Positions 1 to 12,563 of a stretch of DNA of 64,000 nt are shown here, in pieces; position 1 is the stretch's first letter; every line of letters starts with the position of its first letter. Below the pieces are notes generated by a model that had not been told where the DNA came from, did not search any database, and saw nothing but the letters and a program-made list of their open reading frames with translations. The translations under genes were made by a program, and so were the position numbers. Source of the stretch: Sinorhizobium sojae CCBAU 05684 (GTDB lineage: Bacteria; Pseudomonadota; Alphaproteobacteria; Rhizobiales; Rhizobiaceae); the NCBI RefSeq assembly GCF_002288525.1, contig NZ_CP023067.1:2955001-3019000 (forward strand), read 5' to 3'.

Positions 1-12
1 ATTTGCATTCAT
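1..12 (-). CDS. 5' end of a divergent gene (partial, cut by window edge)
   Basis: An ATG on the minus strand at 12 is preceded, at 18-23, by GGGAGG (minus-strand sense), a strong ribosome binding site at normal spacing. Only four codons (Met-Asn-Ala-Asn) lie inside the window, so the product cannot be named. The perfect inverted repeat just upstream (23-44) would suit a self-regulating transcription factor that also controls the transporter operon reading the other way. That role is inference. Confidence 0.4.
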
Positions 13-22
13 GCCGCCTCCC

Positions 23-44
23 ATCTGTTCAGAAATGAACAGAT
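23..44. promoter_or_regulatory. Perfect inverted repeat, probable operator
   Basis: ATCTGTTC and GAACAGAT are perfect 8-base arms separated by 6 bases. The site is 11 bases upstream of the divergent minus-strand start. A related shorter palindrome, TCTGAACAGA, is at 142-151 in the same intergenic region. The 260-base gap between the divergent gene and the transporter operon holds no other gene that I can support. Confidence 0.5.
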
Positions 45-272
45 CCTGTTTGCAATTTAAGATTTGACGCGCTTGCGTCCAAGCGAAATTTTCCCGATGG
101 TAAAAGAAGAGCCGGACATAGGAGGAGCATGTCTGGCCAAATCTGAACAGAGCGAATGAAACGAATTGCTGCCTGAAACGTTCTTATGCGTCTCGGGGGG
201 ACCGCGATTTCAAAGAGACTGCGATTCAAAACAACTCGACGCAAACAGCTCTGATGTTCTTTGGGAGGAGAA

Positions 273-1481
273 ATGATGCGCAAGACACTGGTCACCACCC
301 TTGCAATGTTGCTTGCCGGCAGCACGGCGGCTTTCGCCGATGCCTCCGACGGCAAGGTCAAGATCGGCATTCTCAATGACCAATCCGGCGTTTACGCCGA
401 CTTCGGCGGCAAGTTCTCCTATGAAGCGGCGCTGATGGCGGTCGAGGATTTCGGGGGCAAGGTCCTGGACGTCCCGGTCGAGGTCGTCACCGCCGACCAC
501 CAGAACAAGCCTGATATTGCCTCGAACATCGCCCGGCAATGGTATGACACCGAGCAGGTCGACAGCATCATGGAGCTTACCACCTCTTCGGTTGCGCTTG
601 CCGTTCAGGCGATCTCAAAAGAGAAGAAGAAGATCGACATCGTCACCGGCGCCGCAACGACGGAGCTCACCGGAAAGCAGTGCAGCCCCTATGGTTTCCA
701 CTGGGCCTATGACACCTATTCGCTCGCAGTGGGCACGGGTGGTGCACTCGTCAAACAGGGCGGCGACAGCTGGTTTTTCCTGACCGCGGACTATGCCTTC
801 GGCTACTCGCTCGAGGAGAACACCGCCAACTTCGTCAAGGAAAATGGCGGCACCGTCGTCGGAGCGGTTCGCCATCCGCTCGCGACCACCGACTTCTCAT
901 CGTTCCTCCTGCAGGCTCAGTCGTCGGGCGCCAAGGTGATCGGCCTTGCCAATGCCGGCCTTGACACCTCCAACGCCATCAAGCAGGCGGCCGAGTTCGG
1001 GATCGTCCAGAGCGGACAACGCCTCGCGGCCCTTCTGTTCACGCTTGCCGAGGTGCACGGTCTCGGCCTTGAAGCCGCGCAGGGCCTGACGCTCACCGAA
1101 GGCTTCTACTGGAACCGGGACGAGGAAAGCGCCAAGTTCGGCAAGCGCTTCATGGAGCGCACCGGCAAGATGCCGAACATGGTCCATGCCGGCACCTATT
1201 CCGCCGTTCTGCAATATCTGAAGGCGATCGAAAAGGCCGGCAGCGATGATGCCGACGCGGTCTCCAAGGCGTTGCACGAAATGCCCGTCAACGACGTCTT
1301 TGCTCAAAACGGCACCGTCGCAGCGAACGGCCGGATGATCCACGACATGTACCTCCTCGAGGTAAAGAAGCCGGAAGAAAGTAAGGAGCCGTGGGACTAC
1401 TTCAATGTCCTCGCGACCATTCCCGGCAAGGAGGCCTTCATCGATCCGGCCGAGAGCGGCTGCGAACTCGTGAAGTCGTGA
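273..1481 (+). CDS. ABC transporter periplasmic substrate-binding protein, branched-chain amino acid type
   Basis: About 400 residues, the usual length for LivK/UrtA-like binding proteins (Peripla_BP_6). It starts with a signal peptide (MMRKTL, hydrophobic core, cleavage near AFA|DASDG), then the typical VKIGILNDQSGVYAD start of the first lobe and a YAFGYSLEENT stretch near residue 170. It should capture a small substrate (amino acid, amide or a similar compound) in the periplasm and hand it to the two permeases encoded downstream. Start choice: the GGGAGGAG site at 263-270 favours the tandem ATGs at 273/276 over an upstream TTG. It is the first gene of a five-gene operon; the substrate cannot be told from sequence. 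Confidence 0.9.
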   Translation: MMRKTLVTTLAMLLAGSTAAFADASDGKVKIGILNDQSGVYADFGGKFSYEAALMAVEDFGGKVLDVPVEVVTADHQNKPDIASNIARQWYDTEQVDSIMELTTSSVALAVQAISKEKKKIDIVTGAATTELTGKQCSPYGFHWAYDTYSLAVGTGGALVKQGGDSWFFLTADYAFGYSLEENTANFVKENGGTVVGAVRHPLATTDFSSFLLQAQSSGAKVIGLANAGLDTSNAIKQAAEFGIVQSGQRLAALLFTLAEVHGLGLEAAQGLTLTEGFYWNRDEESAKFGKRFMERTGKMPNMVHAGTYSAVLQYLKAIEKAGSDDADAVSKALHEMPVNDVFAQNGTVAANGRMIHDMYLLEVKKPEESKEPWDYFNVLATIPGKEAFIDPAESGCELVKS

Positions 1482-1494
1482 TCGGCGGCGAGCA

Positions 1495-2277
1495 ATGAGC
1501 GTCGCCATGCCTGCAGAGAATGGGGCACCGCGGGTGGTTCTTTCCGCCCGCGGTCTCCGCCGCGACTTCGGCGGCTTCACCGCCGTCAACAACGTCGACC
1601 TCGACGTCCACCATGCCCGCGTACATGCGCTGATCGGCCCGAACGGGGCCGGCAAGACGACCGTTTTCAACCTCTTGACCAAGTTTCTCCAGCCGACCCA
1701 CGGCACCATCAAACTGCTCGGCAAGGACATCACCAATACGGCGCCGGACAAGGTCGCGCGCATGGGGCTTGTGCGCTCCTTCCAGATCTCGGCGGTGTTT
1801 CCCCACCTGACTGTGCTGGACAATGTCCGCGTGGCACTACAGCGGCCGAACCGGCTCGCTACCCAATTCTGGAAACCGCTTTCGGCGCTCGATGCCCTGA
1901 ACGCCAAGGCCGATCAGCTGATCCGTTCCGTCGGCCTTGAAAAGGAACGCAATGCCCTCGCCGCCGATCTCTCATACGGCCGCAAGCGCGTGCTCGAGAT
2001 CGCCACAACCCTCGCACTCGAGCCGAAGGTGCTGCTGCTCGATGAGCCGATGGCCGGAATGGGTCACGAGGACGTCGGCATGGTGGCTGAGATTGTCCGC
2101 GGGGTGGCGCGCGAGCGGGCGGTGCTGATGGTCGAGCACAATCTCTCCGTCGTCGAGACCCTCTGCCATCACGTCACTGTCCTGCAGCGCGGCGAGATCC
2201 TGGCGGAGGGCGACTATGCGACGGTCGCTGAGGACCCGCGCGTGCGAACGGCCTATATGGGCACGGAGGAGACCTGA
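1495..2277 (+). CDS. Branched-chain-type ABC transporter ATP-binding protein (LivG-like)
   Basis: 260 residues. Walker A GPNGAGKTT lies near residue 50 and the Walker B region reads LLLDEPMAGMG, with a LivG-type switch MVEHNLSVV. The signature region reads LSYGRKRVLEIA rather than the usual LSGGQ; an LSYGxxR form is common in LivG proteins. It powers import with the LivF-like subunit encoded next, 1 base downstream. The N-terminal 20 residues before the ABC core look slightly extended, so a later start is possible. Confidence 0.9.
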   Translation: MSVAMPAENGAPRVVLSARGLRRDFGGFTAVNNVDLDVHHARVHALIGPNGAGKTTVFNLLTKFLQPTHGTIKLLGKDITNTAPDKVARMGLVRSFQISAVFPHLTVLDNVRVALQRPNRLATQFWKPLSALDALNAKADQLIRSVGLEKERNALAADLSYGRKRVLEIATTLALEPKVLLLDEPMAGMGHEDVGMVAEIVRGVARERAVLMVEHNLSVVETLCHHVTVLQRGEILAEGDYATVAEDPRVRTAYMGTEET

Positions 2278-2278
2278 G

Positions 2279-2980
2279 ATGAAACCGCTTCTCGAAGTCT
2301 CGGGCCTTAACGCCTGGTATGGCGAGAGCCATGTCCTGCATGGCGTCGACATGGTGGTCGGTGAAGGCGAGATGGTGACGCTGCTCGGCCGAAACGGCGT
2401 CGGCAAGACGACGACGCTTAGGGCGATCATGGGCATCGTCCGCGAACGCAAAGGCGAGATCAGTTTTGCCGGCGAGGACCTGATCCGGGTACCGCTTCAT
2501 AGGGTCGCCCATCGCGGCCTCGGCTTCGTTCCCGAGGAGCGCGGCATCTTCTCGACCTTGTCGGTTTATGAAAACCTGCTTCTGCCGCCGTCGGTCGCGA
2601 CAGGCGGGATGACGGTCGACGAGATATTCGAACTCTTCCCCAATCTGCACGAGCGCCGCAACAGCCAGGGGACCAAGCTTTCGGGCGGCGAGCAGCAGAT
2701 GCTGGCTATCGCCCGGATTCTTCGCACCGGCGTTCGAATGATGCTGCTCGACGAGCCGACCGAGGGGCTCGCGCCGGTGATCATCCAGCGCATTGGCGAC
2801 GTTCTGAAAAAACTGAAGGAACGCGGCATGACAGTGCTTCTCGTCGAGCAGAATTTCCGTTTCGCGAGCAAGGTCGCCGACCGTTTCTATCTCATGGACC
2901 ATGGCCGCATGGCGGGCGAATTCCCTGTCTCGGAGCTCGGCGGGCGCATGGACATGTTGCATGACGTGCTCGGAGTATAG
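2279..2980 (+). CDS. Branched-chain-type ABC transporter ATP-binding protein (LivF-like)
   Basis: 233 residues with Walker A GRNGVGKTT, signature LSGGEQQMLAIARI, Walker B MMLLDEPTEGLAP and the switch VLLVEQN, a textbook LivF ATPase. The start ATG at 2279 has GGAGGAG at correct spacing, and the previous stop ends one base upstream, so translation is probably coupled. It pairs with the LivG-like ATPase on the cytoplasmic face of the permease dimer. Confidence 0.9.
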   Translation: MKPLLEVSGLNAWYGESHVLHGVDMVVGEGEMVTLLGRNGVGKTTTLRAIMGIVRERKGEISFAGEDLIRVPLHRVAHRGLGFVPEERGIFSTLSVYENLLLPPSVATGGMTVDEIFELFPNLHERRNSQGTKLSGGEQQMLAIARILRTGVRMMLLDEPTEGLAPVIIQRIGDVLKKLKERGMTVLLVEQNFRFASKVADRFYLMDHGRMAGEFPVSELGGRMDMLHDVLGV

Positions 2981-2983
2981 GCC

Positions 2984-3871
2984 ATGACCATGATCTTCGG
3001 CATCCCGCTCCAGGCCTTTCTCGGGCAGCTCCTGATCGGGCTCATCAACGGTTCCTTCTATGCGCTCCTGAGCCTCGGCCTCGCCATCATCTTCGGCCTG
3101 TTGCGCGTCATCAACTTTGCCCATGGCGCGCAATACATGCTCGGCGCCTTCATCGCCTGGCTGCTGCTTGCGCATCTCGGCGTCGGCTACTGGCCGGCCC
3201 TCATTCTGGCGCCGCTGGCCGTCGGCCTCGTCGGCGCGGCCATCGAGCGCACCATGCTGCGGCGGCTCTATGCGCTCGACCCACTCTACGGTCTGCTCTT
3301 CACCTTCGGACTGGCCCTGACAGTCGAGGGAGCGTTCCGCTATCTCTACGGCGCCTCCGGCCAGCCCTATGCGACGCCGGCTTTGCTGACTGGCGGCACG
3401 AATCTCGGCTTTATGTTCCTCCCTGTCTATCGCGGCTGGGTGATCGTCTTCTCGCTTGTCATCTGCCTCGGCACCTGGCTCATCATCGAGAAGACGAAGC
3501 TAGGCTCCTATCTGCGCGCCGCGACGGAGAACCCGGTGCTGGTGCAGTCCTTCGGCATCAACGTGCCCTTCCTGCTGACGCTCACCTATGGCCTAGGCGC
3601 GGCCCTTGCGGCGCTCGCCGGCGTGCTTGCCGCGCCGATCTACCAAGTCTCGCCGCTGATGGGGTCGAACATCATCATCGTGGTCTTCGCCGTCGTCGTC
3701 GTCGGCGGCATGGGCTCGATCATGGGCGCGATCGTGACCGGCTATCTGCTCGGCGTCGCCGAGGGCCTGACGAAAGTCTTCTATCCGGAGGCCTCCAACA
3801 TCGTGATATTCGTGATCATGGCCATCGTTCTCCTGACGCGGCCAGCAGGCCTCTTCGGCCGGGATGCTTGA
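2984..3871 (+). CDS. Branched-chain-type ABC transporter permease (LivH-like)
   Basis: 295 residues, almost wholly hydrophobic with roughly eight membrane spans. It carries the family hallmarks GLINGSFYALLSLGLAIIFG at the N terminus and ENPVLVQSFGIN in the cytoplasmic loop that meets the ATPases. The gene starts 3 bases after the LivF-like stop. It forms half of the membrane channel of the importer. Confidence 0.92.
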   Translation: MTMIFGIPLQAFLGQLLIGLINGSFYALLSLGLAIIFGLLRVINFAHGAQYMLGAFIAWLLLAHLGVGYWPALILAPLAVGLVGAAIERTMLRRLYALDPLYGLLFTFGLALTVEGAFRYLYGASGQPYATPALLTGGTNLGFMFLPVYRGWVIVFSLVICLGTWLIIEKTKLGSYLRAATENPVLVQSFGINVPFLLTLTYGLGAALAALAGVLAAPIYQVSPLMGSNIIIVVFAVVVVGGMGSIMGAIVTGYLLGVAEGLTKVFYPEASNIVIFVIMAIVLLTRPAGLFGRDA

Positions 3872-4865
3872 AATGACGCTGACACTCGATCTCGAAAAGC
3901 AGAAGGAACGCTCGCCTGTCATCGTCCAGACGGTGTTTCTTGGCGCGGGTCTCATCTTCCTCCTGTTGGGGCCGCTTTTCTTCTATCCGGTCTTCCTGAT
4001 GAAGCTCCTCTGCTTCGCTCTCTTCGCATGCGCCTTCAATCTGCTGCTCGGCTATACGGGTCTCCTGTCCTTTGGCCATGCCGCCTTCTTCGGCGGCGCC
4101 GCCTATTTCACCGCGCACGCAGTAAAGGAATGGGGTCTGCCACCCGAAATCGGCATCCTCGCCGGCGTGGTCGGCGCAGCCTTGCTCGGCGCCGTGATCG
4201 GCTTCCTTGCCATTCGCCGCCAGGGCATCTATTTCGCCATGATCACGCTGGCGCTGGCACAGATGTTCTATTTCTTCTGTCTCCAGGCCGAGTTCACCCA
4301 TGGCGAGGACGGCATCCAGTCGGTACCGCGCGGCCACCTCTTCGGCTTCATCGATCTCTCGCAATCGACGAACATGTATTATTTCGTGCTGGCCGTATTC
4401 GTCATCGGGGTCGGCGTCATCTGGCGGATCATCAATTCACCCTTCGGCATGATCCTGAAATCGATCCGCGAGAACGAGACGCGCGCGATCTCGCTCGGCT
4501 ATTCGGTCAGGAACTACAAGCTTGCGGCCTTCGTTATGTCCGCGGCGCTTACCGGCCTTGCCGGCGGCCTCAAAGCGCTCGTTTTCCAGTTTGCGACGCT
4601 GACCGATGTGGGCTGGCAGATGTCGGGCGAGGTCATTCTGATGACGCTGCTTGGCGGCATCGGCACGCTGATCGGGCCGCTCTTCGGTGCAGGCCTCGTC
4701 GTCACCCTGCAGAACTACCTGGCGACGTCCGAATTTCCGGTGACGATCATCACCGGGATCGTCTTCATGGTCTGCGTGCTCGTCTTCCGCCGGGGCATTG
4801 TCGGCGAGTTCTACAATTCGCGCCTCGGCCGGCGGCTCGGCTTCGAGCATCGCCACTCGCACTGA
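3864..4865 (+). CDS. Branched-chain-type ABC transporter permease (LivM-like)
   Basis: 333 residues. A charged 20-residue N terminus is followed by multiple membrane spans with LLGYTGLLSFGHAAFFGGAA, typical of LivM, and a coupling loop around SIRENETRAISLGYS. The reading frame overlaps the upstream permease by 8 bases, so translation is probably coupled; ATG 3873 is an alternative start. It ends with a His-rich tail (EHRHSH). It is the last transporter gene of the operon. Confidence 0.92.
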   Translation: MLEMTLTLDLEKQKERSPVIVQTVFLGAGLIFLLLGPLFFYPVFLMKLLCFALFACAFNLLLGYTGLLSFGHAAFFGGAAYFTAHAVKEWGLPPEIGILAGVVGAALLGAVIGFLAIRRQGIYFAMITLALAQMFYFFCLQAEFTHGEDGIQSVPRGHLFGFIDLSQSTNMYYFVLAVFVIGVGVIWRIINSPFGMILKSIRENETRAISLGYSVRNYKLAAFVMSAALTGLAGGLKALVFQFATLTDVGWQMSGEVILMTLLGGIGTLIGPLFGAGLVVTLQNYLATSEFPVTIITGIVFMVCVLVFRRGIVGEFYNSRLGRRLGFEHRHSH

Positions 4866-4913
4866 CGGAGTTGCCCGGTTCCAGCCGGGCCGAATTTAGG
4901 CCTAAGGAAGCCC

Positions 4914-6521
4914 ATGGATACCTTCGACTTCATCATCGTCGGAGCGGGAAGCGCCGGCTGCGTTCTCGCAAACCGCCTTTCGGCGAATCCGGCGCATCGC
5001 GTGCTGCTGCTCGAGGCCGGCGGCCGCGACAATTATCATTGGATCCACATTCCCGTCGGCTATCTCTATTGCATCAACAATCCCCGCACGGACTGGTGCT
5101 TCACCACCGCGCCGGAGGAAGGGCTGAACGGCCGGTCCCTCGGCTATCCGCGCGGCAAGGTGCTCGGCGGCTGCTCCTCGATCAACGGCATGATCTACAT
5201 GCGCGGTCAGGCGCGCGACTATGATCACTGGCGCCAGCTCGGCTGCACCGGCTGGAGCTGGGAGGAGGTGCTGCCGCTCTTCAAGAAATCCGAGGACCAC
5301 TATCGCGGTGCAGACGATATGCATGGCGCCGGGGGCGAATGGCGGGTCGAGAAGGCGCGCGTCCGCTGGGCTGTACTCGACGCCTTCCAGAAGGCGGCAG
5401 CCGAGGCAGGCATTCCGGAAACGGAGGACTTCAACCGCGGCACCAATGAGGGCTCGAGCTATTTCGACGTCAACCAGCGCTCCGGTATCCGCTGGAACAC
5501 GGCCAAGGCCTTCCTGAAGCCGGCCAGGCACCGCCGCAACCTGACGATCCTGACCAAGGCGCATGTCCGCAGACTGATCCTGGAAGAGGGCCGTGTCGCC
5601 GGCGTCGAGTTCCAGCACGACGGTGTCACCAAGCGCGCGCAGGCCCGTCGCGAGACCGTGCTTTCGGCCGGCGCCATCGGCTCGCCGCATATACTGGAGC
5701 TCTCGGGCATCGGCCAGCCGGAGATCTTGCGGCAGAACGGCCTCGAGGTCCGCCACGAATTGCCCGGCGTCGGCGAGAACCTGCAAGACCACCTGCAGCT
5801 CCGTCTCGCCTATAGGGTCACCGGCGTACCGACGCTGAACGAAAAGGCGAGCTCCCTCCTCGGCAAGGCTGCGATCGGGCTCGAATACCTTGTCCGCCGC
5901 TCCGGGCCCATGGCGATGGCACCGAGCCAACTTGGCCTCTTTACCCGCTCCGGTCCGGAAAAAGAGACGCCGGACCTCGAATATCACGTGCAGCCGGTCA
6001 CGCTGGAAAAGTTCGGCGAGCCGGTGCATCCGTTCCCGGCGATCACCGCCAGCGTCTGCAATTTGAGGCCGGAAAGCCGCGGATCGGTGCATCTGAAGGG
6101 GCCGGATTTCGCCGCGGCACCGGAGATCTGCCCGCGCTATCTGACGACCGAGGCCGACCGCGGCGTGGCAGTGAAGGCGATCCGGCTCACCCGCCGCATC
6201 GTCGCGCAGCCCTCCTTCGCCCGCTACGATCCTGTCGAGTTCAAACCGGGTCCGGCCTACGATACGGATGAGGAACTGAAGCGCGCGGCGGGCGATATCG
6301 GCACGACGATCTTCCACCCCGTCGGCACCTGCCGGATGGGCGCGGACCCCGAAAGCGTCGTCGATCCGCAATTGCGCCTTCGTGGCCTCGACGGCCTTCG
6401 CATCGCCGACGCCTCGATCATGCCGACCATCACCTCCGGCAATACCAACTCGCCGACAATCATGATCGCGGAGAAGGCGGCCGAGATGATCCTGGCGGCG
6501 AACCGCTGCATGTCTCCTTAA
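4914..6521 (+). CDS. GMC-family FAD-dependent alcohol/choline dehydrogenase-like oxidoreductase
   Basis: 535 residues. The N terminus DFIIVGAGSAGCVLANRLS is the FAD-binding dinucleotide fold. GCSSINGMIYMRG and GAIGSPHILELSGIG match the two GMC signatures, and the C terminus has FHPVGTCRMG with the catalytic His region and TSGNTNSPTIMIAEKAAE. It probably oxidises an alcohol to an aldehyde in the cytoplasm. It follows the transporter by about 50 bases and may act on the imported compound; the alcohol itself is unknown. BetA (choline dehydrogenase) is a relative, but the genes usually found with betA are absent. Confidence 0.85.
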   Translation: MDTFDFIIVGAGSAGCVLANRLSANPAHRVLLLEAGGRDNYHWIHIPVGYLYCINNPRTDWCFTTAPEEGLNGRSLGYPRGKVLGGCSSINGMIYMRGQARDYDHWRQLGCTGWSWEEVLPLFKKSEDHYRGADDMHGAGGEWRVEKARVRWAVLDAFQKAAAEAGIPETEDFNRGTNEGSSYFDVNQRSGIRWNTAKAFLKPARHRRNLTILTKAHVRRLILEEGRVAGVEFQHDGVTKRAQARRETVLSAGAIGSPHILELSGIGQPEILRQNGLEVRHELPGVGENLQDHLQLRLAYRVTGVPTLNEKASSLLGKAAIGLEYLVRRSGPMAMAPSQLGLFTRSGPEKETPDLEYHVQPVTLEKFGEPVHPFPAITASVCNLRPESRGSVHLKGPDFAAAPEICPRYLTTEADRGVAVKAIRLTRRIVAQPSFARYDPVEFKPGPAYDTDEELKRAAGDIGTTIFHPVGTCRMGADPESVVDPQLRLRGLDGLRIADASIMPTITSGNTNSPTIMIAEKAAEMILAANRCMSP

Positions 6522-6552
6522 ATCCTCGGTTTAAGGATAAAGACATGCAGCA

Positions 6553-6606
6553 ATTCAAAGTGCTACAGCGACACTTGCGCGTCTGAAAAGACGCGCGGCG
6601 CTGTAG
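6553..6606. repeat. Interspersed palindromic repeat, also a likely bidirectional terminator (copy 1)
   Basis: GCGCGTCT-GAAA-AGACGCGC (6577-6596) is a perfect 8-base hairpin with a GAAA tetraloop, nested inside outer arms TACAGCG (6564-6570) and CGCTGTA (6599-6605). It lies between the convergent dehydrogenase and metH genes. A second copy with the same ATTCAAAG lead-in occurs at 61821-61871, so this is a dispersed repeat family and not a private terminator. Confidence 0.7.
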
Positions 6607-6618
6607 AATGCCGCCGCC

Positions 6619-10389
<3,771 letters not shown>

Positions 10390-10427
10390 GGGAAATCTCC
10401 CGTTCTGAAAACGACATTAACTAACTC

Positions 10428-10447
10428 ACATAAAGATATATTTATGT
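10428..10447. promoter_or_regulatory. Palindromic operator upstream of metH (SahR/SamR-like candidate)
   Basis: ACATAAAGATATATTTATGT is a 20-base palindrome with 9 of 10 pairs matched, centred about 49 bases upstream of the metH start. It closely resembles the ATAAAGATATCTTTAT-type operator that, as I recall, is bound by ArsR-family SahR/SamR regulators of methionine genes in proteobacteria. The sequence and position are seen; the regulator assignment is inference. Confidence 0.55.
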
Positions 10448-10480
10448 CAACATACGAAGAGATCACGATTTGAGTTCAAG

Positions 10481-10507
10481 AAAAAGCCCGCCGTGAGCGC
10501 GGCGGGC
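10481..10507 (-). terminator. Rho-independent terminator after the AGE-family gene
   Basis: Read on the minus strand, GCCCGCCG and CGGCGGGC (10507-10500 and 10493-10486) form a perfect 8-bp GC stem with a 6-base loop, followed by five T residues. It sits between the stop of the epimerase gene and the metH operator, so it would end the fructokinase-UPF0303-AGE transcript. Confidence 0.8.
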
Positions 10508-10565
10508 GGCTTGTACTGTTTTCTGAAGCGGAAAGGCTGGCAGATACAGCCGCGTACGATTAATC

Positions 10566-11723
10566 TCACATTCGCTTCAGGCAATCCCAGAGTTCGTAGA
10601 TCGCGCAGAGGATGTGATAGAAGCTGCTGGCCGGCGCGGGCTCGTCGACAAAGATGCCGTCCGCCCTTTGCTTGTCCCGCCAGAGGCCGCGGACGGGGGC
10701 TTCGAGAAATCGCTCCAGTGCCGCGGCTGCACGTGAAGCCGAGGCGAGGTAACGCGCGCGCGCTGCGCCCTCGCTCAAGGCTGCAAATCGGATCGCCGCT
10801 TTCAGCCATTCCGTCTGTGGCCAGAGCCGCGCCACCGGATCGGCTACGGAAAAGTCATCCAAGAGCGTCATGATGGCGACGTCGCGTTTCGGGCAGATGC
10901 CGTGCGTCTCGCCGATCTCGAAGAGCCGACGCGCCGTGACGATCGCTTGCGACTTGCCGCGCCGCTCCGCCCAGCGAAGTAGCAGCCACGCCCATTCGAA
11001 TTGGTGGCCCGGTTCGACGACCCGGCCCTTTTCGCCGGGAAAGGGCGCCCAGTCATGGTCGAAGAACTCACGCAACGCGCCGGTTTCGCTATCGACGAAA
11101 TGCTCCATCGCCAGATGCGCGATCTCGTCGGCGAGATTGGCCCAGGCGACTCGGTCGAAGCCCTCGACCACTTCACTGGCGAGGCAGGCCTCGAAGAGGT
11201 GCATATGCGGATTGGAGCAGAGCGGCAACCGCGGCGGATTGTCCTCCTCGAAGCCGGCGATCGGATGCTTGCAATGGGCCTCGAGGCTTAGCCTCATGCC
11301 GTTGCTGCGCTCGGCCATCTCCGACTTTCGTTCCGGCACGACTTCGCCCAGAAAAGCGAAGGCAAGCAGTGCGAAGGCCTGGTTATACATGTCGAAGCCG
11401 GCATCGATGATCTTACCGTCGGCATCTGCAAGCGCCCCGTAAAATCCGTTCGGCTGACGGTATACCCGATCGAAGTACCGGAGCCCGCCTTCGGCGACGG
11501 TCCGCCAGTCGCCGGACCAGCCGCGCCGCCCCGCTTCGGCGAAGCAATAGACCTGCCGCGGCTGCACGCGCGAGCGGCGATTGGCGCGGGTCGGCTCGCC
11601 CCGCAGGTCGATCGTTTCGACGAAGCCGCCGCCGACAGCGTCATAGCCCTTGCGCCGCCAAAGCGGCAGGGCCGCCTCACCGAGCCAGCGCTCGAACTCC
11701 CGTGCCTGCAAGAGAATATCCAT
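10566..11723 (-). CDS. AGE-family sugar epimerase/isomerase (mannose-6-phosphate isomerase-like)
   Basis: 385 residues, the usual size for the N-acylglucosamine 2-epimerase (alpha/alpha-barrel) family. It shows family-type stretches including RVYCFAEAG-like QVYCFAE near residue 60, FDMYNQAFALLAF, NPHMHLFEACLA and EPGHQFEWAWLL with the conserved His residues. It should interconvert aldoses/ketoses such as mannose and fructose, or their derivatives. It lies downstream of a fructokinase-like gene, which fits mannose-fructose metabolism. Exact substrate unknown. Confidence 0.82.
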   Translation of the reverse strand: MDILLQAREFERWLGEAALPLWRRKGYDAVGGGFVETIDLRGEPTRANRRSRVQPRQVYCFAEAGRRGWSGDWRTVAEGGLRYFDRVYRQPNGFYGALADADGKIIDAGFDMYNQAFALLAFAFLGEVVPERKSEMAERSNGMRLSLEAHCKHPIAGFEEDNPPRLPLCSNPHMHLFEACLASEVVEGFDRVAWANLADEIAHLAMEHFVDSETGALREFFDHDWAPFPGEKGRVVEPGHQFEWAWLLLRWAERRGKSQAIVTARRLFEIGETHGICPKRDVAIMTLLDDFSVADPVARLWPQTEWLKAAIRFAALSEGAARARYLASASRAAAALERFLEAPVRGLWRDKQRADGIFVDEPAPASSFYHILCAIYELWDCLKRM

Positions 11724-11738
11724 GCCCTGCCCGTACTC

Positions 11739-12225
11739 TCAATCCTCTAGCTTCAGCGCATCATACTTAGCGCCGAGGACGTCGCAAAGCGCCTCGACGA
11801 CCAGATTGTGATCGTCCCGCTGCGGCAGGCCGGAGACCGTGACGGCGCCGACGCAGCCGGTGCCCTGACGACGATCGAAAGCTGCCGCCGTGGGCCGCGT
11901 AATCGCATCGGGCAGGCCGAGCTTCGCCTGCAGGTTGTCTGCTGCTTGAGCAGGTTCAAGCCTGTGGCATAGCTGCTTCTGAAGGCGGAACACCGTGTTG
12001 CGTTTGCGCCGCACCCAGTTCGGGTTGTCCGGCGTCGCGCCCTCGAGCGCGCATAGAAGACCGGCATAGAAAAAGCGTGATGTCGACGACCACGCCCAAA
12101 TTACGTTCGGCGGCCATGCGGCGAAGCGTCGAGCCGAGCCGCCAGGCAGCGTCGAGGTCGAAGCGGTCGAATTGCAGCTCTTGTTCCTGGAGCGCGATAC
12201 GGCGCAGGTCATTGTCGATATTCAT
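11739..12225 (-). pseudogene. UPF0303/GlcG-HbpS-like gene broken by four small deletions
   Basis: The start at 12225 has a good GGAGG site. The product begins MNIDNDLRRIALQEQELQFD and ends VEALCDVLGAKYDALKLED, both typical of UPF0303 (GlcG/HbpS fold). Between about 11940 and 12085 the family sequence jumps frame four times: DITLF | MPVFYA | ALEGATPDNPNWVRRKRNTVFRLQ | SSYATGLNLLKQQ | NLQAKLG. Each jump is explained by loss of 1-2 bases in a short repeat. No single reading frame can make the protein. It is either a genuinely decayed gene or a patch of sequencing error; the family's function is unclear. Confidence 0.75.
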
Positions 12226-12293
12226 GATACCTCCGCAGGTTCTGTTGCAATCGGACGGATGGAAGCGGGCGAAATTCATCGCCGCGCCCGAGC

Positions 12294-12563
12294 TTACTCC
12301 TTCCAGAGCCAGGCAGCGCCGCGCACGCCGGAACTGTCACCGTGCACGGCCTTCAGTATCGGCGTTTCGAAACTGTCGCCGAAGATATATCTGGTGATCA
12401 GACCCGGCAATTCGCCATAGATCTCGTCGACATTGGACATGCCGCCGCCAAGCACGAAGACGTCCGGATCGACGATATTGGTCAGAAGCGCGAGGCTCCG
12501 GGCGAGTCGATCGACGAAGCGCTGGTAGACGCCGATTGCCGTCGGATCGCCTACGCGCTTCAA
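12294..12563 (-). pseudogene. C-terminal fragment of a ROK-family sugar kinase (fructokinase-like)
   Basis: About 89 codons survive (for example LARSLALLTNIVDPDVFVLG and GDSSGVRGAAWLW at the end). These match the C terminus of ROK kinases, where a normal protein has about 300 residues. The N-terminal two thirds, with the ATP and zinc motifs, are missing. The break falls exactly where the 1124-bp phage-derived repeat begins (12564), so the loss came with the prophage rearrangement. The missing part is not found elsewhere in the window. Confidence 0.8.

Noticed and set aside
4902..6371. 489-codon minus-strand ORF under the GMC dehydrogenase
   Set aside because: Antisense shadow of a gene with all family motifs on the plus strand; low-complexity Arg/Ala composition.
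10390..10427. SAM/SAH riboswitch in the metH leader
   Set aside because: The leader is too short and shows no supporting stems; the palindromic operator explains the region better.
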